Numbered from the stretch's first letter, positions 38,881 through 51,896 are shown. The stretch: DNA of 64,000 nucleotides from Streptomyces griseorubiginosus (GCF_001514195.1 NZ_KQ948739.1:62001-126000); one strand, 5' to 3'. Notes: a model not told the origin generated them from the letters alone. Made by a program: numbers and translations.

Positions 38881-40083
38881 TCAGGAGAGGCGCGCCGCCA
38901 CCAGGTCCCAGACGGTTTCGGCCAGGAACTCCTTCGGTCCGTACGGGACGGGGGTCTCGCTGCCGTCGGCGCCGAGCACCACGGCCTCGTTCTCCTCGGA
39001 CCCGAAGGTCTTGCGCTCGCCCACCTCGTTGACGACGAGGAGGTCGCAGCCCTTGCGCTCCAGCTTCGCGCGGCCGTTGGCCAGGACGTCGTCGGTCTCG
39101 GCGGCGAAGCCGACAACGACCTGGCCGGGGCGGGCGCGCTCGGCCGAGATCTCGGCGAGGATGTCCGGATTCCGCACCAGGACGACGGGCTCGGGGTCCT
39201 GGCCGTCCTTCTTCTTGATCTTTCCGGTGGCGTAGTCGCGCGGCCGGAAGTCCGCGACCGCGGCCGCCATGACGACCGCGTCGGCGTCGGCCGCAGCCTT
39301 GAGGACCGCCTCACGCAGTTGTACGGCCGTCCCCACCGGGACCACGTCCACGCCGGCCGGGTCGGGCAGTCCGGTGTTCGCCGCGAGGAGCGTGACCCGG
39401 GCGCCGCGCGCGGCGGCGGTGCGGGCGAGGGCGTAGCCCTGCTTGCCGGAGGAGCGGTTGCCGAGGAAGCGGACCGGGTCGAGGGGCTCGCGGGTGCCGC
39501 CCGCGCTGACGACGACATGCCGGCCGGCGAGATCGGGCTCCGGCACTCCCCTGGCGAGCACACGGCGGCACACCTCGAAGATCTCGGACGGCTCCGGCAG
39601 CCGGCCCTTGCCGGTGTCGACGCCGGTCAGCCGGCCGACGGCGGGTTCGATCACGATCGCACCGCGCCGCCGCAGGGTCGCCACGTTCTCCTGGGTGGCC
39701 GGGTGCTCCCACATCTCGGTGTGCATCGCGGGCGCGAAGACGACCGGGCAGCGGGCGGTGAGGAGGGTGTTGGTGAGCAGGTCGTCGGCGAGGCCGTGCG
39801 CGGCCTTGGCGAGCATGTCGGCGGTGGCCGGGGCCACGACCACGAGGTCGGCGTGCTGTCCGATGCGGACGTGCGGTACCTCGTGGACGTCGTCCCAGAC
39901 CTCGGTGGAGACCGGGTTGCCGGAGAGGGCGGACCAGGTGGCGGCGCCGACGAAGTGCAGCGCGGAGGCGGTGGGGACGACGCGGACCTCGTGCCCGGAC
40001 TCGGTCAGCCTGCGCAGCAGTTCACAGGCCTTGTAGGCGGCGATGCCACCGCTGACGCCCAGCACGACCTTCGGCTTGTCCAC
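38881..40083 (-). CDS. coaBC: Bifunctional CoaBC (phosphopantothenoylcysteine synthetase/decarboxylase)
   Basis: Two steps of coenzyme A synthesis in one protein of 400 residues. The N-terminal half is the FMN-binding decarboxylase CoaC (KVVLGVSGGIAAYKACELLR, active-site His in IGQHADLVVVAPATAD, PAMHTEMWEHPAT). The C-terminal half from about 185 is the CTP-dependent ligase CoaB (VVVSAGGTREPLDPVRFLGN, RSSGKQGYALA, AAVADFRPRDY, VVGFAAETDD). GTG 40083 has GGGGAG upstream. It follows rpoZ, which is 103 bp away across a terminator. Confidence 0.96.
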   Translation of the reverse strand: MDKPKVVLGVSGGIAAYKACELLRRLTESGHEVRVVPTASALHFVGAATWSALSGNPVSTEVWDDVHEVPHVRIGQHADLVVVAPATADMLAKAAHGLADDLLTNTLLTARCPVVFAPAMHTEMWEHPATQENVATLRRRGAIVIEPAVGRLTGVDTGKGRLPEPSEIFEVCRRVLARGVPEPDLAGRHVVVSAGGTREPLDPVRFLGNRSSGKQGYALARTAAARGARVTLLAANTGLPDPAGVDVVPVGTAVQLREAVLKAAADADAVVMAAAVADFRPRDYATGKIKKKDGQDPEPVVLVRNPDILAEISAERARPGQVVVGFAAETDDVLANGRAKLERKGCDLLVVNEVGERKTFGSEENEAVVLGADGSETPVPYGPKEFLAETVWDLVAARLS

Positions 40084-40122
40084 CAGGTCTCCCCTTCGTC
40101 GAAGCAACGACTCCATGACACA

Positions 40123-40157
40123 CCACAGGCCCGACAGTCGCGCTGCCGGGCCTGTGG
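40123..40157 (-). terminator. Terminator of rpoZ
   Basis: CCACAGGCCC (40123-40132) pairs with GGGCCTGTGG (40148-40157); an inner CAG/CTG pair shortens the loop. It begins 29 bp past the rpoZ stop, minus strand. Readthrough into coaBC remains possible. Confidence 0.75.
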
Positions 40158-40186
40158 AAAAGCCAACTGCAATCTGAACGTACTAC

Positions 40187-40459
40187 TTACTGCGCCGGGC
40201 CCTCGACGGCCTCGGACGTCAGCAGACCCGCGTTGATCTCGCGGAGGGCGATCGAGAGCGGCTTCTCGTGGACGTGGGTGTCCACCAGCGGACCGACGTA
40301 CTCGAGGAGGCCCTCGCCGAGCTGCGAGTAGTACGCGTTGATCTGGCGGGCCCGCTTGGCCGCGTAGATCACGAGGCTGTACTTCGAGTCGGTGGCCTCG
40401 AGGAGCTCGTCGATCGGCGGGTTGATGATGCCCTCGGGCGCGGAGATGGAAGAGGACAC
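40187..40459 (-). CDS. rpoZ: RNA polymerase omega subunit
   Basis: Small RNA polymerase subunit of 90 residues that helps fold the beta' subunit. The conserved core reads GIINPPIDELLEATDSKYSL, IYAAKRARQINAYYSQLGEG and EKPLSIALREINAGLL. GTG start at 40459. Its place 51 bp after gmk is the usual bacterial gmk-rpoZ arrangement. In Streptomyces, omega affects antibiotic production and sporulation, which is literature knowledge and not visible here. Confidence 0.96.
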   Translation of the reverse strand: MSSSISAPEGIINPPIDELLEATDSKYSLVIYAAKRARQINAYYSQLGEGLLEYVGPLVDTHVHEKPLSIALREINAGLLTSEAVEGPAQ

Positions 40460-40510
40460 GCTCTACCTTCCGATGGATGGGAAAGAATCAGTGTCAGTGA
40501 CCGGCGACGA

Positions 40511-41068
40511 TCACAGGACATCCATCAAGGCTAGCAGCTCGCGCGCCACGTCCTCGACGGAGGTGTTGACCAAGGTCACATCGAACTCGGGTTCGGCCGC
40601 CAGTTCGACCTTCGCCGCTTCCAGGCGGCGAGCGATCACCTCGGGCGGCTCGGTGCCCCGTCCGGTGAGTCTGCGCACCAGCTCCTCCCAGGAGGGAGGA
40701 GCCAGGAACACCAGCTGGGCGTCCGTCATGGACTCACGGACCTGCCGGGCACCCTGGAGGTCGATCTCCAGGAGGACGGGCTCACCGGCCTCCAGCCGCT
40801 CCAGCACGGCCGCACGCGGCGTGCCGTAGCGGTTGCCGGCGAACTCGGCCCACTCCAGAAGCTCGCCGTTGGCGATCAGCTTGTCCATCTCCTCGTCGGT
40901 GACGAAGAAGTACTGGACACCGTGCTTCTCGCCGGGGCGGGGCTTGCGGGTCGTCGCCGACACCGAGAGCCAGACCTCGGGGTGTTCCTTGCGCATATGG
41001 GCGACGACCGTGCTCTTGCCGACCCCTGAGGGGCCGGAGAGCACGGTCAGCCGCGGACGTTCACTCAT
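40511..41068 (-). CDS. gmk: Guanylate kinase
   Basis: Phosphorylates GMP to GDP with ATP. It has 185 residues. P-loop VLSGPSGVGKSTVVAHM, GMP-binding SVSATTRKPRPGEKHGVQYF, EFAGNRYGT, LLEIDLQGARQVRE and the lid REx2RLTGRGTEPPEVIARR. ATG at 41068, 36 bp after the sIHF gene, and the first enzyme of a sIHF-gmk-rpoZ cluster. Confidence 0.97.
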   Translation of the reverse strand: MSERPRLTVLSGPSGVGKSTVVAHMRKEHPEVWLSVSATTRKPRPGEKHGVQYFFVTDEEMDKLIANGELLEWAEFAGNRYGTPRAAVLERLEAGEPVLLEIDLQGARQVRESMTDAQLVFLAPPSWEELVRRLTGRGTEPPEVIARRLEAAKVELAAEPEFDVTLVNTSVEDVARELLALMDVL

Positions 41069-41104
41069 ACAGCGATTATTCCAGCAAACCCGGGGTGCCC
41101 GGGC

Positions 41105-41428
41105 TCAGGAACCGGTGCTGCCGAACTCACGCTCCAGCGAAGCGATCTGGTTGGAACCGAGGCCGCGTACACGACGGCTCTCGGAGATGCCCAGACGCTC
41201 CATGATCTGCTTGGCGCGGACCTTGCCCACGCCCGGCAGGGACTCGAGCAGCGCGGAGACCTTCATCTTGCCGATGACGTCGTTCTCCTGGCCCTGCTTG
41301 ATGACCTCGTGAAGCGAGGCGCCGGAGTGCTTGAGTCGATTCTTGACCTCGGCCCGCTCCCGGCGAGCCGCGGCGGCCTTTTCGAGCGCGGCTGCGCGCT
41401 GTTCAGGGGTAAGGGGCGGAAGAGCCAC
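41105..41428 (-). CDS. ihf: Actinobacterial integration host factor (sIHF)
   Basis: Nucleoid-associated DNA-binding protein of about 107 residues, unrelated in fold to enteric IHF. Basic N-terminal helix (PEQRAAALEKAAAARRERAE), then SGASLHEVIKQGQENDVIGK and the helix-two-turn-helix SLPGVGKVRAKQIMERLGIS, ending in RRVRGLGSNQIASLEREFG. It bends and compacts DNA and in Streptomyces affects sporulation and secondary metabolism (family knowledge). The start is GTG 41428, preceded by GAGGTG. A longer in-frame extension upstream is unlikely to be translated. Confidence 0.95.
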   Translation of the reverse strand: MALPPLTPEQRAAALEKAAAARRERAEVKNRLKHSGASLHEVIKQGQENDVIGKMKVSALLESLPGVGKVRAKQIMERLGISESRRVRGLGSNQIASLEREFGSTGS

Positions 41429-41730
41429 GCCTACGTCACCTCGGATGTCGAACTGTCGGATACGGACCGGTGAGGAACCTAGTCGCCCCACACCTGGTGA
41501 GCCACGAGCAACACGCTTGCCCGTTGACTCTGCTCGGAGACTAGCGGCCAACTCCGCCAGAGTCAGCGAGAACAGCGGAAAAGTCCTGGTCAGCCTCCGT
41601 CAGGACGGACATTCCTGACATACTGCCCCGGATTTGAGGATGTATTCAGACTCAAGCGGGCCTGTGACCACTCGTCGAACCAGCTGTCGAACCACTCGCC
41701 AGGGGACTCGAACGAGAAAATCGAACCTTC
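41429..41730 (-). other. Intergenic region between pyrF and the sIHF gene
   Basis: A gap of 302 bp without a gene. It should hold the sIHF promoter: a -10-like TAGGTT reads leftwards about 45 bp before the GTG, but no convincing -35 was found. Near pyrF the motif GTCGAACCA is repeated loosely (41675-41695). No strong hairpin was seen, so pyrF transcripts may run into sIHF. Confidence 0.4.
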
Positions 41731-42572
41731 TCACCCGGTCGGCAGCGCCGCCCGGACCTCGTCCGCGAACCGCTCGGCGGACGCCCGCAGCGCCCCGGCG
41801 TCCGGACCGTGCCGGAGCACTCCCCTGCTGACGTTCGGGACGACATTGCGGATCGCCTTGCCGAAGACCCGGGGCAGATCGGCCGGAGTGGCCCCCTGGG
41901 CGCCGACACCGGGCGCGAGGAGCGGGCCGTTGATGTCCAGGTCGTAGGACGACAGATCGCCGAGCGTGGCCCCCACGACCGCGCCGAAGGACCCGAGGGG
42001 CTGCTCCCCGGTGTTCTCGGCGGCCAGGTGGGCCAGCATGGTCGCGCCGACGTCGCGGCCGTCCGCGCGGACCGCGTGCTGGACCTCGCCGCCCTCCGGG
42101 TTGGAGGTGAGCGCGAGCACGAACAGGCCCGCGCCGCTCTCCCGGGCCAGCGCGACCGCCGGCGCGAGCGAGCCGTAGCCGAGGTACGGCGACACGGTCA
42201 GCGCGTCCGAGAACAGGGGCGAGTCCTTGTGCAGGAAGGCCTCGGCGTACGCGGCCATGGTGGAGCCGATGTCGCCGCGCTTGGCGTCCATGAGGACCAG
42301 CGCACCGGCCGCCCGCGCCGCCTGGACCGTCTTCTCCAGGACGGCGACACCGCGCGAGCCGAAGCGCTCGAAGAACGCGCTCTGCGGCTTGAACACGGCG
42401 ACCCGGTCGGACAGTGCCTCGACGACGGTGCGGCTGAACCGCTCCAGACCGGCCACGTCGTCGTTCAGGCCCCACTCGCCGAGCAGCGAGGCGTGCGGGT
42501 CGATCCCGACGCACAGCGGGCCGCGCTCGTCCATGGCGTGGCGCAGGCGGGCGCCGAAGGGCTCGTACGAGG

Positions 42573-42576
<4 letters not shown>
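41731..42576 (-). CDS. pyrF: Orotidine 5'-phosphate decarboxylase
   Basis: Last step of UMP synthesis: decarboxylation of OMP. It has 281 residues and belongs to the longer type 2 (mycobacterial/myxococcal) group. FGARLRHAMDERGPLCVGID, VAVFKPQSAFFERFG, the catalytic LMDAKRGDIGSTMAAYAEA, DALTVSPYLGYGSL and LAPGVGAQGATPADLPRVFG are all in place. The ATG at 42576 overlaps the pyrD stop (ATGA). It closes the pyr operon. Confidence 0.97.
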
Positions 42577-43673
<1,097 letters not shown>

Positions 43674-43706
43674 GGTTCCTCACGACGACAGGGGTGTCCT
43701 CACGAA

Positions 43707-43736
43707 GAGGGGGACACCGTTTCCGGTGTCCCCCTC
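43707..43736 (-). terminator. Strong hairpin inside the pyr operon, between carB and pyrD
   Basis: Perfect 13-bp stem GAGGGGGACACCG (43707-43719) and complement (43724-43736), loop TTTC, 8 bp past the carB stop. Since pyrD and pyrF lie beyond it in the same direction with 33 bp left before the pyrD ATG, it is either a partial terminator or an RNA processing or stability element. Confidence 0.7.
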
Positions 43737-43743
43737 GGGGCCG

Positions 43744-47044
<3,301 letters not shown>

Positions 47045-47052
<8 letters not shown>

Positions 47053-48199
47053 GCTGGCCCTCCATGACGGTGCTCATCAAAGACGTGAAGCGGTCGAACA
47101 GGTAGGCGGCGTCGTGCGGGCCGGCCGCCGCCTCGGGGTGGTACTGGACGGAGAAGGCCGGCTGGTCGAGCAGCTGGAGCCCCTCCACGACGTTGTCGTT
47201 CAGGCAGACGTGGGAGACCTCGGCGCGGCCGAACGGCGTGTCGCTGACCTTGTCGAGCGGCGCGTCCACGGCGAACCCGTGGTTGTGCGCGGTCACCTCG
47301 ACCTTGCCGGTGGTGCGGTCCTGAACGGGCTGGTTGATGCCCCGGTGGCCGTACTTCAGCTTGTAGGTGCCGAAGCCGAGGGCGCGGCCGAGGATCTGGT
47401 TGCCGAAGCAGATGCCGAACAGGGGCGTCCTGCGCTCCAGGACCGCGGTCATGAGCGCGACGGGGCCGTCGGCGGTGGCCGGGTCGCCCGGGCCGTTGGA
47501 GAAGAACACACCGTCGGGGTTGACGGCGTAGACGTCCTCGACGCTCGCCGTGGCGGGCAGGACGTGCACCTCGATGCCGCGCTCGGCCATGCGGTGCGGG
47601 GTCATGCCCTTGATGCCGAGGTCGATCGCGGCGACGGTGAACTGCTTCTCGCCGACCGCGGGGACGACGTACGTCTCCTTGGTGGCGACCTCCTCGTAGA
47701 GCGAGGCGCCCTTCATGTGCGGCTGGGCCTGCACGCGCGCGACGAGCTCGGCGTCGGCGGCGAGCGCCTCACCGGAGAAGATCCCGGAGCGCATGGAGCC
47801 GCGCTCGCGCAGGTGGCGGGTGAGGGCGCGGGTGTCGATGCCGGAGATCCCGACGATGCCCTGCGCGACCAGCTCGTCGTCCAGGGAGCGCTTGGCGCGC
47901 CAGTTGGACGGCACGCGCGCGGGGTCGCGCACCACGTAGCCGGAGACCCAGATGCGGCGGGACTCGTCGTCCTCGTCGTTCCAGCCGGTGTTGCCGATCT
48001 GCGGGGCGGTCGCGACGACGATCTGGCGGTCGTACGACGGGTCGGTCAGGGTCTCCTGGTAGCCGGTCATGCCGGTGGAGAACACGGCCTCGCCGAAGGT
48101 CTCCCCCACGGCCCCGTAGGCGCGGCCGCGGAAGATCCGGCCGTCCTCCAGGACGAGTACGGCGGGAACCTTCGAGGTTCCCCTGGTGGAGGTCGTCAT
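47045..48199 (-). CDS. carA: Carbamoyl-phosphate synthase small subunit
   Basis: Glutaminase subunit that delivers ammonia to CarB. It has 384 residues. The N-terminal domain opens with AVLVLEDGRIFRGRAYGAVG and FSTGMTGYQETLTDPSYDRQ. The class I glutaminase domain (about 190-375) has FFSNGPGDPA, the nucleophile in LFGICFGNQILG, KYGHRGINQPV and the His-Glu pair in VQYHPEAAAGPHD. The ATG at 48199 overlaps the stop of the membrane-protein gene by 4 bp. A longer frame upstream runs through that gene and is not used. Confidence 0.97.
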
Positions 48200-48774
48200 C
48201 GTGCGCCTTCCGTTTCCGTCTTGTTGATCATGGAGTTGATGGCGTCGACCCACTCGGTGTGCTCGGCCGCGCGGTCGGACCGGAAACCCGAGTCGATCAG
48301 CCGTTCGCCGTGCGCCCAGGTCACCAGGAGCAGCCCGCCCTCGGTCAGGACCTTTCCGGCGATGCCCTTGCCGAGCACGGCTTCCCGCAGGGCCGCGCGG
48401 GGGACGAAGAAGTCGGTCGCGCCGGGGCGTACGACGTCCAGTCCCGCGTCGGTGAGCGTGAGCTCGACCCGGCTGCGGGTGCCCAGGCCGTGCGCCACGA
48501 TCCGGTCGAGCCACTGCCCGGCGGTGGTGGAGCCGTGGTACCGGCCGCTCATGGTCAGTCTGGCCGGACCGGGGTCGTCCGGCGCGGTGGGCAGCTCGGG
48601 CAGGTCGCCCTGGAGGGTGCCGCGCCATTTCCAGCCCTCGCGCATCAGCCAGTAGACGAGCGCGACGAAGAGGGCGAGGCCGACGAGCCAGCCGACACGG
48701 GCGGCCCAGTCGGTGACCTCGGCCGACTTCTTCTCGGCGGCGAGTCCGGCGGCGAGCAGGGTTACTGGTGTCAC
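48196..48774 (-). CDS. Membrane protein of the pyr operon (PH-like)
   Basis: Protein of 192 residues with one clear membrane helix near the N-terminus (VGWLVGLALFVALVYWLMREG, about 27-47). A soluble part follows that looks like a bacterial PH fold (GRYHGSTTAGQWLDRIVAHG, RVELTLTDAGLDVVRPGATD, GGLLLVTWAHGERLIDSG). It overlaps pyrC upstream and carA downstream by 4 bp each, so it is tightly built into the operon. The same slot is filled by a membrane protein in mycobacteria, so it may organise or tether pyrimidine enzymes, but no function is established. Start GTG 48774. Confidence 0.8.
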   Translation of the reverse strand: MTPVTLLAAGLAAEKKSAEVTDWAARVGWLVGLALFVALVYWLMREGWKWRGTLQGDLPELPTAPDDPGPARLTMSGRYHGSTTAGQWLDRIVAHGLGTRSRVELTLTDAGLDVVRPGATDFFVPRAALREAVLGKGIAGKVLTEGGLLLVTWAHGERLIDSGFRSDRAAEHTEWVDAINSMINKTETEGAR

Positions 48775-50057
48775 GTGAGCTTCCCGTCGACGAGCGTGGC
48801 CTTGCCCCGGAGCCAGGTGTGGGTGACACGGCCCGGCAGCTCACGCCCCTCGTACGGGGTGTTGCGGCTGCGCGAGGCGAAGCCCGCGGGGTCCACGGAG
48901 CCACGGTATGCCGTGTCGACGAGCGTGAGGTTGGCGGGCTCACCTGCCGAGACGGGACGGCCGTGGCCCTGCGCCTGCCCGATCTCGGCGGGCTTGGCGG
49001 ACATGCGCTCGGCGACCCCGGCCCAGTCCAGCAGGCCCGTCTCCACCATGGTCTCCTGCACCACTGACAACGCGGTCTCGAGGCCGACCATCCCCATGGC
49101 GGCCGCGGCCCACTCGCAGTCCTTGTCCTCGTGCGGGTGCGGGGCGTGGTCGGTGGCGACGATGTCGATCGTGCCGTCGGCGAGGGCCTCGCGCAGCGCC
49201 AGCACGTCCCGCTCGGTGCGCAGCGGCGGGTTGACCTTGTAGACCGGGTTGTACGACCGGACCAGCTCGTCGGTGAGGAGCAGGTGGTGCGGGGTGACCT
49301 CGGCGGTGACGTCGATGCCGCGGGACTTGGCCCAGCGGACGATCTCGACGGACCCGGCGGTCGACAGGTGGCAGATGTGGACGCGGGACCCGACGTGCTC
49401 GGCGAGCAGGACGTCCCGGGCGATGATCGACTCCTCGGCCACCGCGGGCCAGCCGCCGAGCCCCAGCTCGGCGGAGACGATCCCCTCGTTCATCTGGGCG
49501 CCCTCGGTCAGCCGCGGCTCCTGCGCGTGCTGGGCGACGACCCCGCCGAAGGCCTTCACGTACTCCAGGGCGCGGCGCATGATCACGGCGTCGTCGACGC
49601 ACTTGCCGTCGTCGGAGAAGACGGTGACCCCGGCGGCCGACTCGTGCATGGCGCCCAGCTCGGCGAGCTTCTTGCCCTCCAGGCCGACGGTCACGGCGCC
49701 GATGGGCTGCACGTCGCAGTAACCGTGCTCCTGCCCCAGCCGGTAGACCTGTTCGACGACGCCGGCGGTGTCGGCGACCGGGAAGGTGTTGGCCATGGCG
49801 AACACGGCCGTGTAGCCGCCGCTCGCGGCCGCCCGGGTGCCGGTCAGCACGGTCTCGGAGTCCTCGCGGCCCGGCTCCCGCAGATGGGTGTGCAGGTCGA
49901 CGAGGCCCGGCAGCAGGACCTTGCCGGCCGCCTCGACGACCTCGGCGCCCTCGGCGGACAGCCCGGTGCCCACCTCGGCGATGACGGCCCCGTCGATCAG
50001 CACGTCCTGCGGCTCGCCGCCGAGGACCTTCGCACCACGGATCAGGATCTTGCTCAT
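48771..50057 (-). CDS. pyrC: Dihydroorotase
   Basis: Third pyrimidine step: reversible cyclisation of carbamoyl-aspartate to dihydroorotate. It has 428 residues and is class I. Zinc ligands are in LVDLHTHLREPG; other blocks are GGYTAVFAMANTFPVADTAG, VGLEGKKLAELGAM, HICHLSTAGSVEIVRWAK (His ligand), AEVTPHHLLLTDE and IVATDHAPHPHEDKD (Asp ligand). The protein ends with THTWLRGKATLVDGKLT. ATG at 50057, only 5 bp after pyrB. Confidence 0.97.
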   Translation of the reverse strand: MSKILIRGAKVLGGEPQDVLIDGAVIAEVGTGLSAEGAEVVEAAGKVLLPGLVDLHTHLREPGREDSETVLTGTRAAASGGYTAVFAMANTFPVADTAGVVEQVYRLGQEHGYCDVQPIGAVTVGLEGKKLAELGAMHESAAGVTVFSDDGKCVDDAVIMRRALEYVKAFGGVVAQHAQEPRLTEGAQMNEGIVSAELGLGGWPAVAEESIIARDVLLAEHVGSRVHICHLSTAGSVEIVRWAKSRGIDVTAEVTPHHLLLTDELVRSYNPVYKVNPPLRTERDVLALREALADGTIDIVATDHAPHPHEDKDCEWAAAAMGMVGLETALSVVQETMVETGLLDWAGVAERMSAKPAEIGQAQGHGRPVSAGEPANLTLVDTAYRGSVDPAGFASRSRNTPYEGRELPGRVTHTWLRGKATLVDGKLT

Positions 50058-50062
50058 GTGAC

Positions 50063-51040
50063 TTACTTCTCCTCGATACGGGTGTGGCTGACGGCGGGCT
50101 CGTTGCCGCCCAGAAGGAGGTACAGGACGGCCATCCGGATGGAGACTCCGTTTGCGACCTGCTCCACGACGGTGCAGCGGTCCGAGTCGGCGACCTCGGC
50201 GGTGATCTCCATGCCCCGGACCATGGGGCCGGGGTGCATCACGATGGCGTGCTCGGGCATCCGCGCCATGCGGTCGCCGTCCAGGCCGTAGCGCCGGGAG
50301 TACTCCCGCTCGGTCGGGAAGAACGCGGCGTTCATGCGCTCGCGCTGGACGCGCAGCATCATCACCGCGTCGGACTTGGCGAGGGTGCTGTCGAGGTCGT
50401 ACGACACCTCGCAGGGCCAGGTCTCGACGCCGACCGGCACCAGGGTGGGCGGGGCGACGAGGGTGACCTCGGCGCCGAGGGTGTGCAGCAGGTCGACGTT
50501 GGAGCGGGCGACCCGGCTGTGCAGGACGTCCCCGACGATCGTGATGCGCTTGCCGGAGAGGTCCTGGCCGATCCCGGCGTCCCGCCCGACGAGCCGCCGG
50601 CGCATGGTGAACGCGTCCAGCAGGGCCTGGGTGGGGTGCTGGTGGGTGCCGTCGCCCGCGTTGATCACGGCGGCGTCGATCCAGCCGGAGGTGGCGAGGC
50701 GGTACGGCGCCCCGGAGGCACCGTGCCGGATCACCACGGCGTCGACGCCCATGGCCTCCAGGGTCTGCGCGGTGTCCTTCAGGGACTCGCCCTTGGAGAC
50801 GCTGGAGCCCTTGGCGGTGAAGTTGATGACGTCCGCGGAGAGGCGCTTCTCGGCGGCTTCGAAGGAGATACGCGTGCGCGTGGAGTCCTCGAAGAAGAGG
50901 TTGACGATCGTGCGGCCGCGCAGGGTCGGCAGCTTCTTGATCGGCCGGTCGGCGACCCGGGCCATCTCCTCGGCGGTGTCGAGGATCAGGACGGCGTCGT
51001 CGCGGGTGAGGTCGGCGGCCGAGATGAGATGACGCTGCAT
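50063..51040 (-). CDS. pyrB: Aspartate carbamoyltransferase catalytic chain
   Basis: Second pyrimidine step: carbamoyl phosphate + aspartate to carbamoyl-aspartate. It has 325 residues. Carbamoyl-phosphate sites are FFEDSTRTRISFEAAEKRLS and DGTHQHPTQALLDAFTMRR; others are KRITIVGDVLHSRVARSNVD, VMMLRVQRERM and VMHPGPMVRG. No pyrI regulatory subunit follows; in actinobacteria PyrB associates with PyrC. It starts 85 bp after pyrR. Confidence 0.97.
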   Translation of the reverse strand: MQRHLISAADLTRDDAVLILDTAEEMARVADRPIKKLPTLRGRTIVNLFFEDSTRTRISFEAAEKRLSADVINFTAKGSSVSKGESLKDTAQTLEAMGVDAVVIRHGASGAPYRLATSGWIDAAVINAGDGTHQHPTQALLDAFTMRRRLVGRDAGIGQDLSGKRITIVGDVLHSRVARSNVDLLHTLGAEVTLVAPPTLVPVGVETWPCEVSYDLDSTLAKSDAVMMLRVQRERMNAAFFPTEREYSRRYGLDGDRMARMPEHAIVMHPGPMVRGMEITAEVADSDRCTVVEQVANGVSIRMAVLYLLLGGNEPAVSHTRIEEK

Positions 51041-51125
51041 CTGTCAGGCTCCGTAAGGCAGTTCAGGTATCGGGAGGATCCGGGCAGGCGAGGGCGCACC
51101 GAGAAGTGCCCCCATGCACCTGCTG

Positions 51126-51698
51126 CTAGGTCTGCTTCACACCGAGCAGCACGGTGTCGCGACCGTCCTCCTCGGCGAGCTGGACCTTGACCGTCTCCCG
51201 CAGCGACGTGGGGAGGTTCTTGCCGACGTAGTCGGCGCGGATGGGCAGCTCGCGGTGGCCTCTGTCGACGAGGACCGCGAGCTGCACCGCGCGGGGACGC
51301 CCGATGTCGTTCAGGGCGTCGAGGGCGGCGCGGATGGTGCGGCCGGAGAAGAGCACGTCGTCGACGAGGACGACCAGCCGGCCGTCGATGCCGTCACCGG
51401 GGATCTCGGTGCGGGCCAGTGCGCGCGGCGGGTGCAGACGCAGGTCGTCGCGGTACATGGTGATGTCGAGCGAACCGACCGGGATCTTGCGGTCGGTGAT
51501 CTCCTCGAGCTTGGCGGCGAGCCGCTGGGCGAGGTAGACGCCTCGGGTCGGAATCCCGAGGAGCACCACGTCGTCGGCGCCCTTGGCGCGTTCGACGATC
51601 TCGTGGGCGATGCGGGTCAGTACGCGGGCGATGTCGGGGCCCTCGAGAACGGGCCGGGCATCGGACGCGCCCATATCAGAAGTGTCCTGCTTGTCCAT
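51126..51698 (-). CDS. pyrR: Pyrimidine operon regulator / uracil phosphoribosyltransferase
   Basis: RNA-binding regulator of 190 residues with a PRTase fold. IARVLTRIAHEIVERAKGAD and LLGIPTRGVYLAQRLA come first. GSLDITMYRDDLR is the flexible hood. VLVDDVLFSGRTIRAALDAL is the PRPP motif, and LAVLVDRGHRELPIRADYVG ends the core. With UMP it should bind the RNA motif upstream of its own start and repress the operon; enzyme activity may be minor. It is the first gene of the pyr operon, divergent from bldD. ATG 51698 is preceded by AAGGAGG. Confidence 0.97.
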   Translation of the reverse strand: MDKQDTSDMGASDARPVLEGPDIARVLTRIAHEIVERAKGADDVVLLGIPTRGVYLAQRLAAKLEEITDRKIPVGSLDITMYRDDLRLHPPRALARTEIPGDGIDGRLVVLVDDVLFSGRTIRAALDALNDIGRPRAVQLAVLVDRGHRELPIRADYVGKNLPTSLRETVKVQLAEEDGRDTVLLGVKQT

Positions 51699-51717
51699 AC
51701 GAAACGGACCTCCTTCT

Positions 51718-51733
51718 CCGCCTCACGGGACGG
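51718..51733 (-). promoter_or_regulatory. PyrR-binding RNA motif next to the pyrR ribosome binding site
   Basis: The minus strand reads CCGTCCCGTGAGGCGG. It fits the PyrR recognition loop ARUCCNGNGAGGYU at 12 of 14 positions, with CCG/CGG closing a stem. It ends 2-3 nt before the AAGGAGG ribosome binding site of pyrR. This arrangement fits translational repression by PyrR-UMP, as described for mycobacteria, more than the antiterminator/terminator switch of Bacillus, since no such pair is seen. Confidence 0.7.
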
Positions 51734-51853
51734 ACCTTAAAGGACGTCGGATTTGCGCCATCCACGGTAGCAGGCCCTTTCGGGCGCCTCGCGTCACCCC
51801 CTTGGCGTAATCGGGGCCCGCGACCACGGAAGAGTCGGTGTGGACCATTCGGC

Positions 51854-51883
51854 TTGACGCAGAAGCGTCACGCTGCGTAACCT
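51854..51883 (+). promoter_or_regulatory. bldD: bldD promoter
   Basis: TTGACG (51854-51859) and TAACCT (51878-51883) with an 18-bp spacer, about 70 bp upstream of the bldD ATG. This predicts a start near 51890 and a short leader. Good fit to the Streptomyces vegetative sigma consensus. Confidence 0.7.
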
Positions 51884-51896
51884 CACAGTGAGTTAC
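51877..51896. promoter_or_regulatory. Dyad over the bldD -10 region, probable BldD autoregulatory site
   Basis: GTAACCTCAC and AGTGAGTTAC form an almost perfect 20-bp inverted repeat covering the -10 and the predicted start. BldD is known to repress its own promoter, and the dyad has the T-x-A-C / G-T-x-A flavour of BldD sites. Binding here is inferred. Confidence 0.65.

Noticed and set aside
48196..48943. Upstream extension of carA through the membrane-protein gene
   Set aside because: The membrane protein has coherent hydrophobic and PH-like segments and ATGA/GTGA couplings on both sides; the extension would be in the wrong frame for it.
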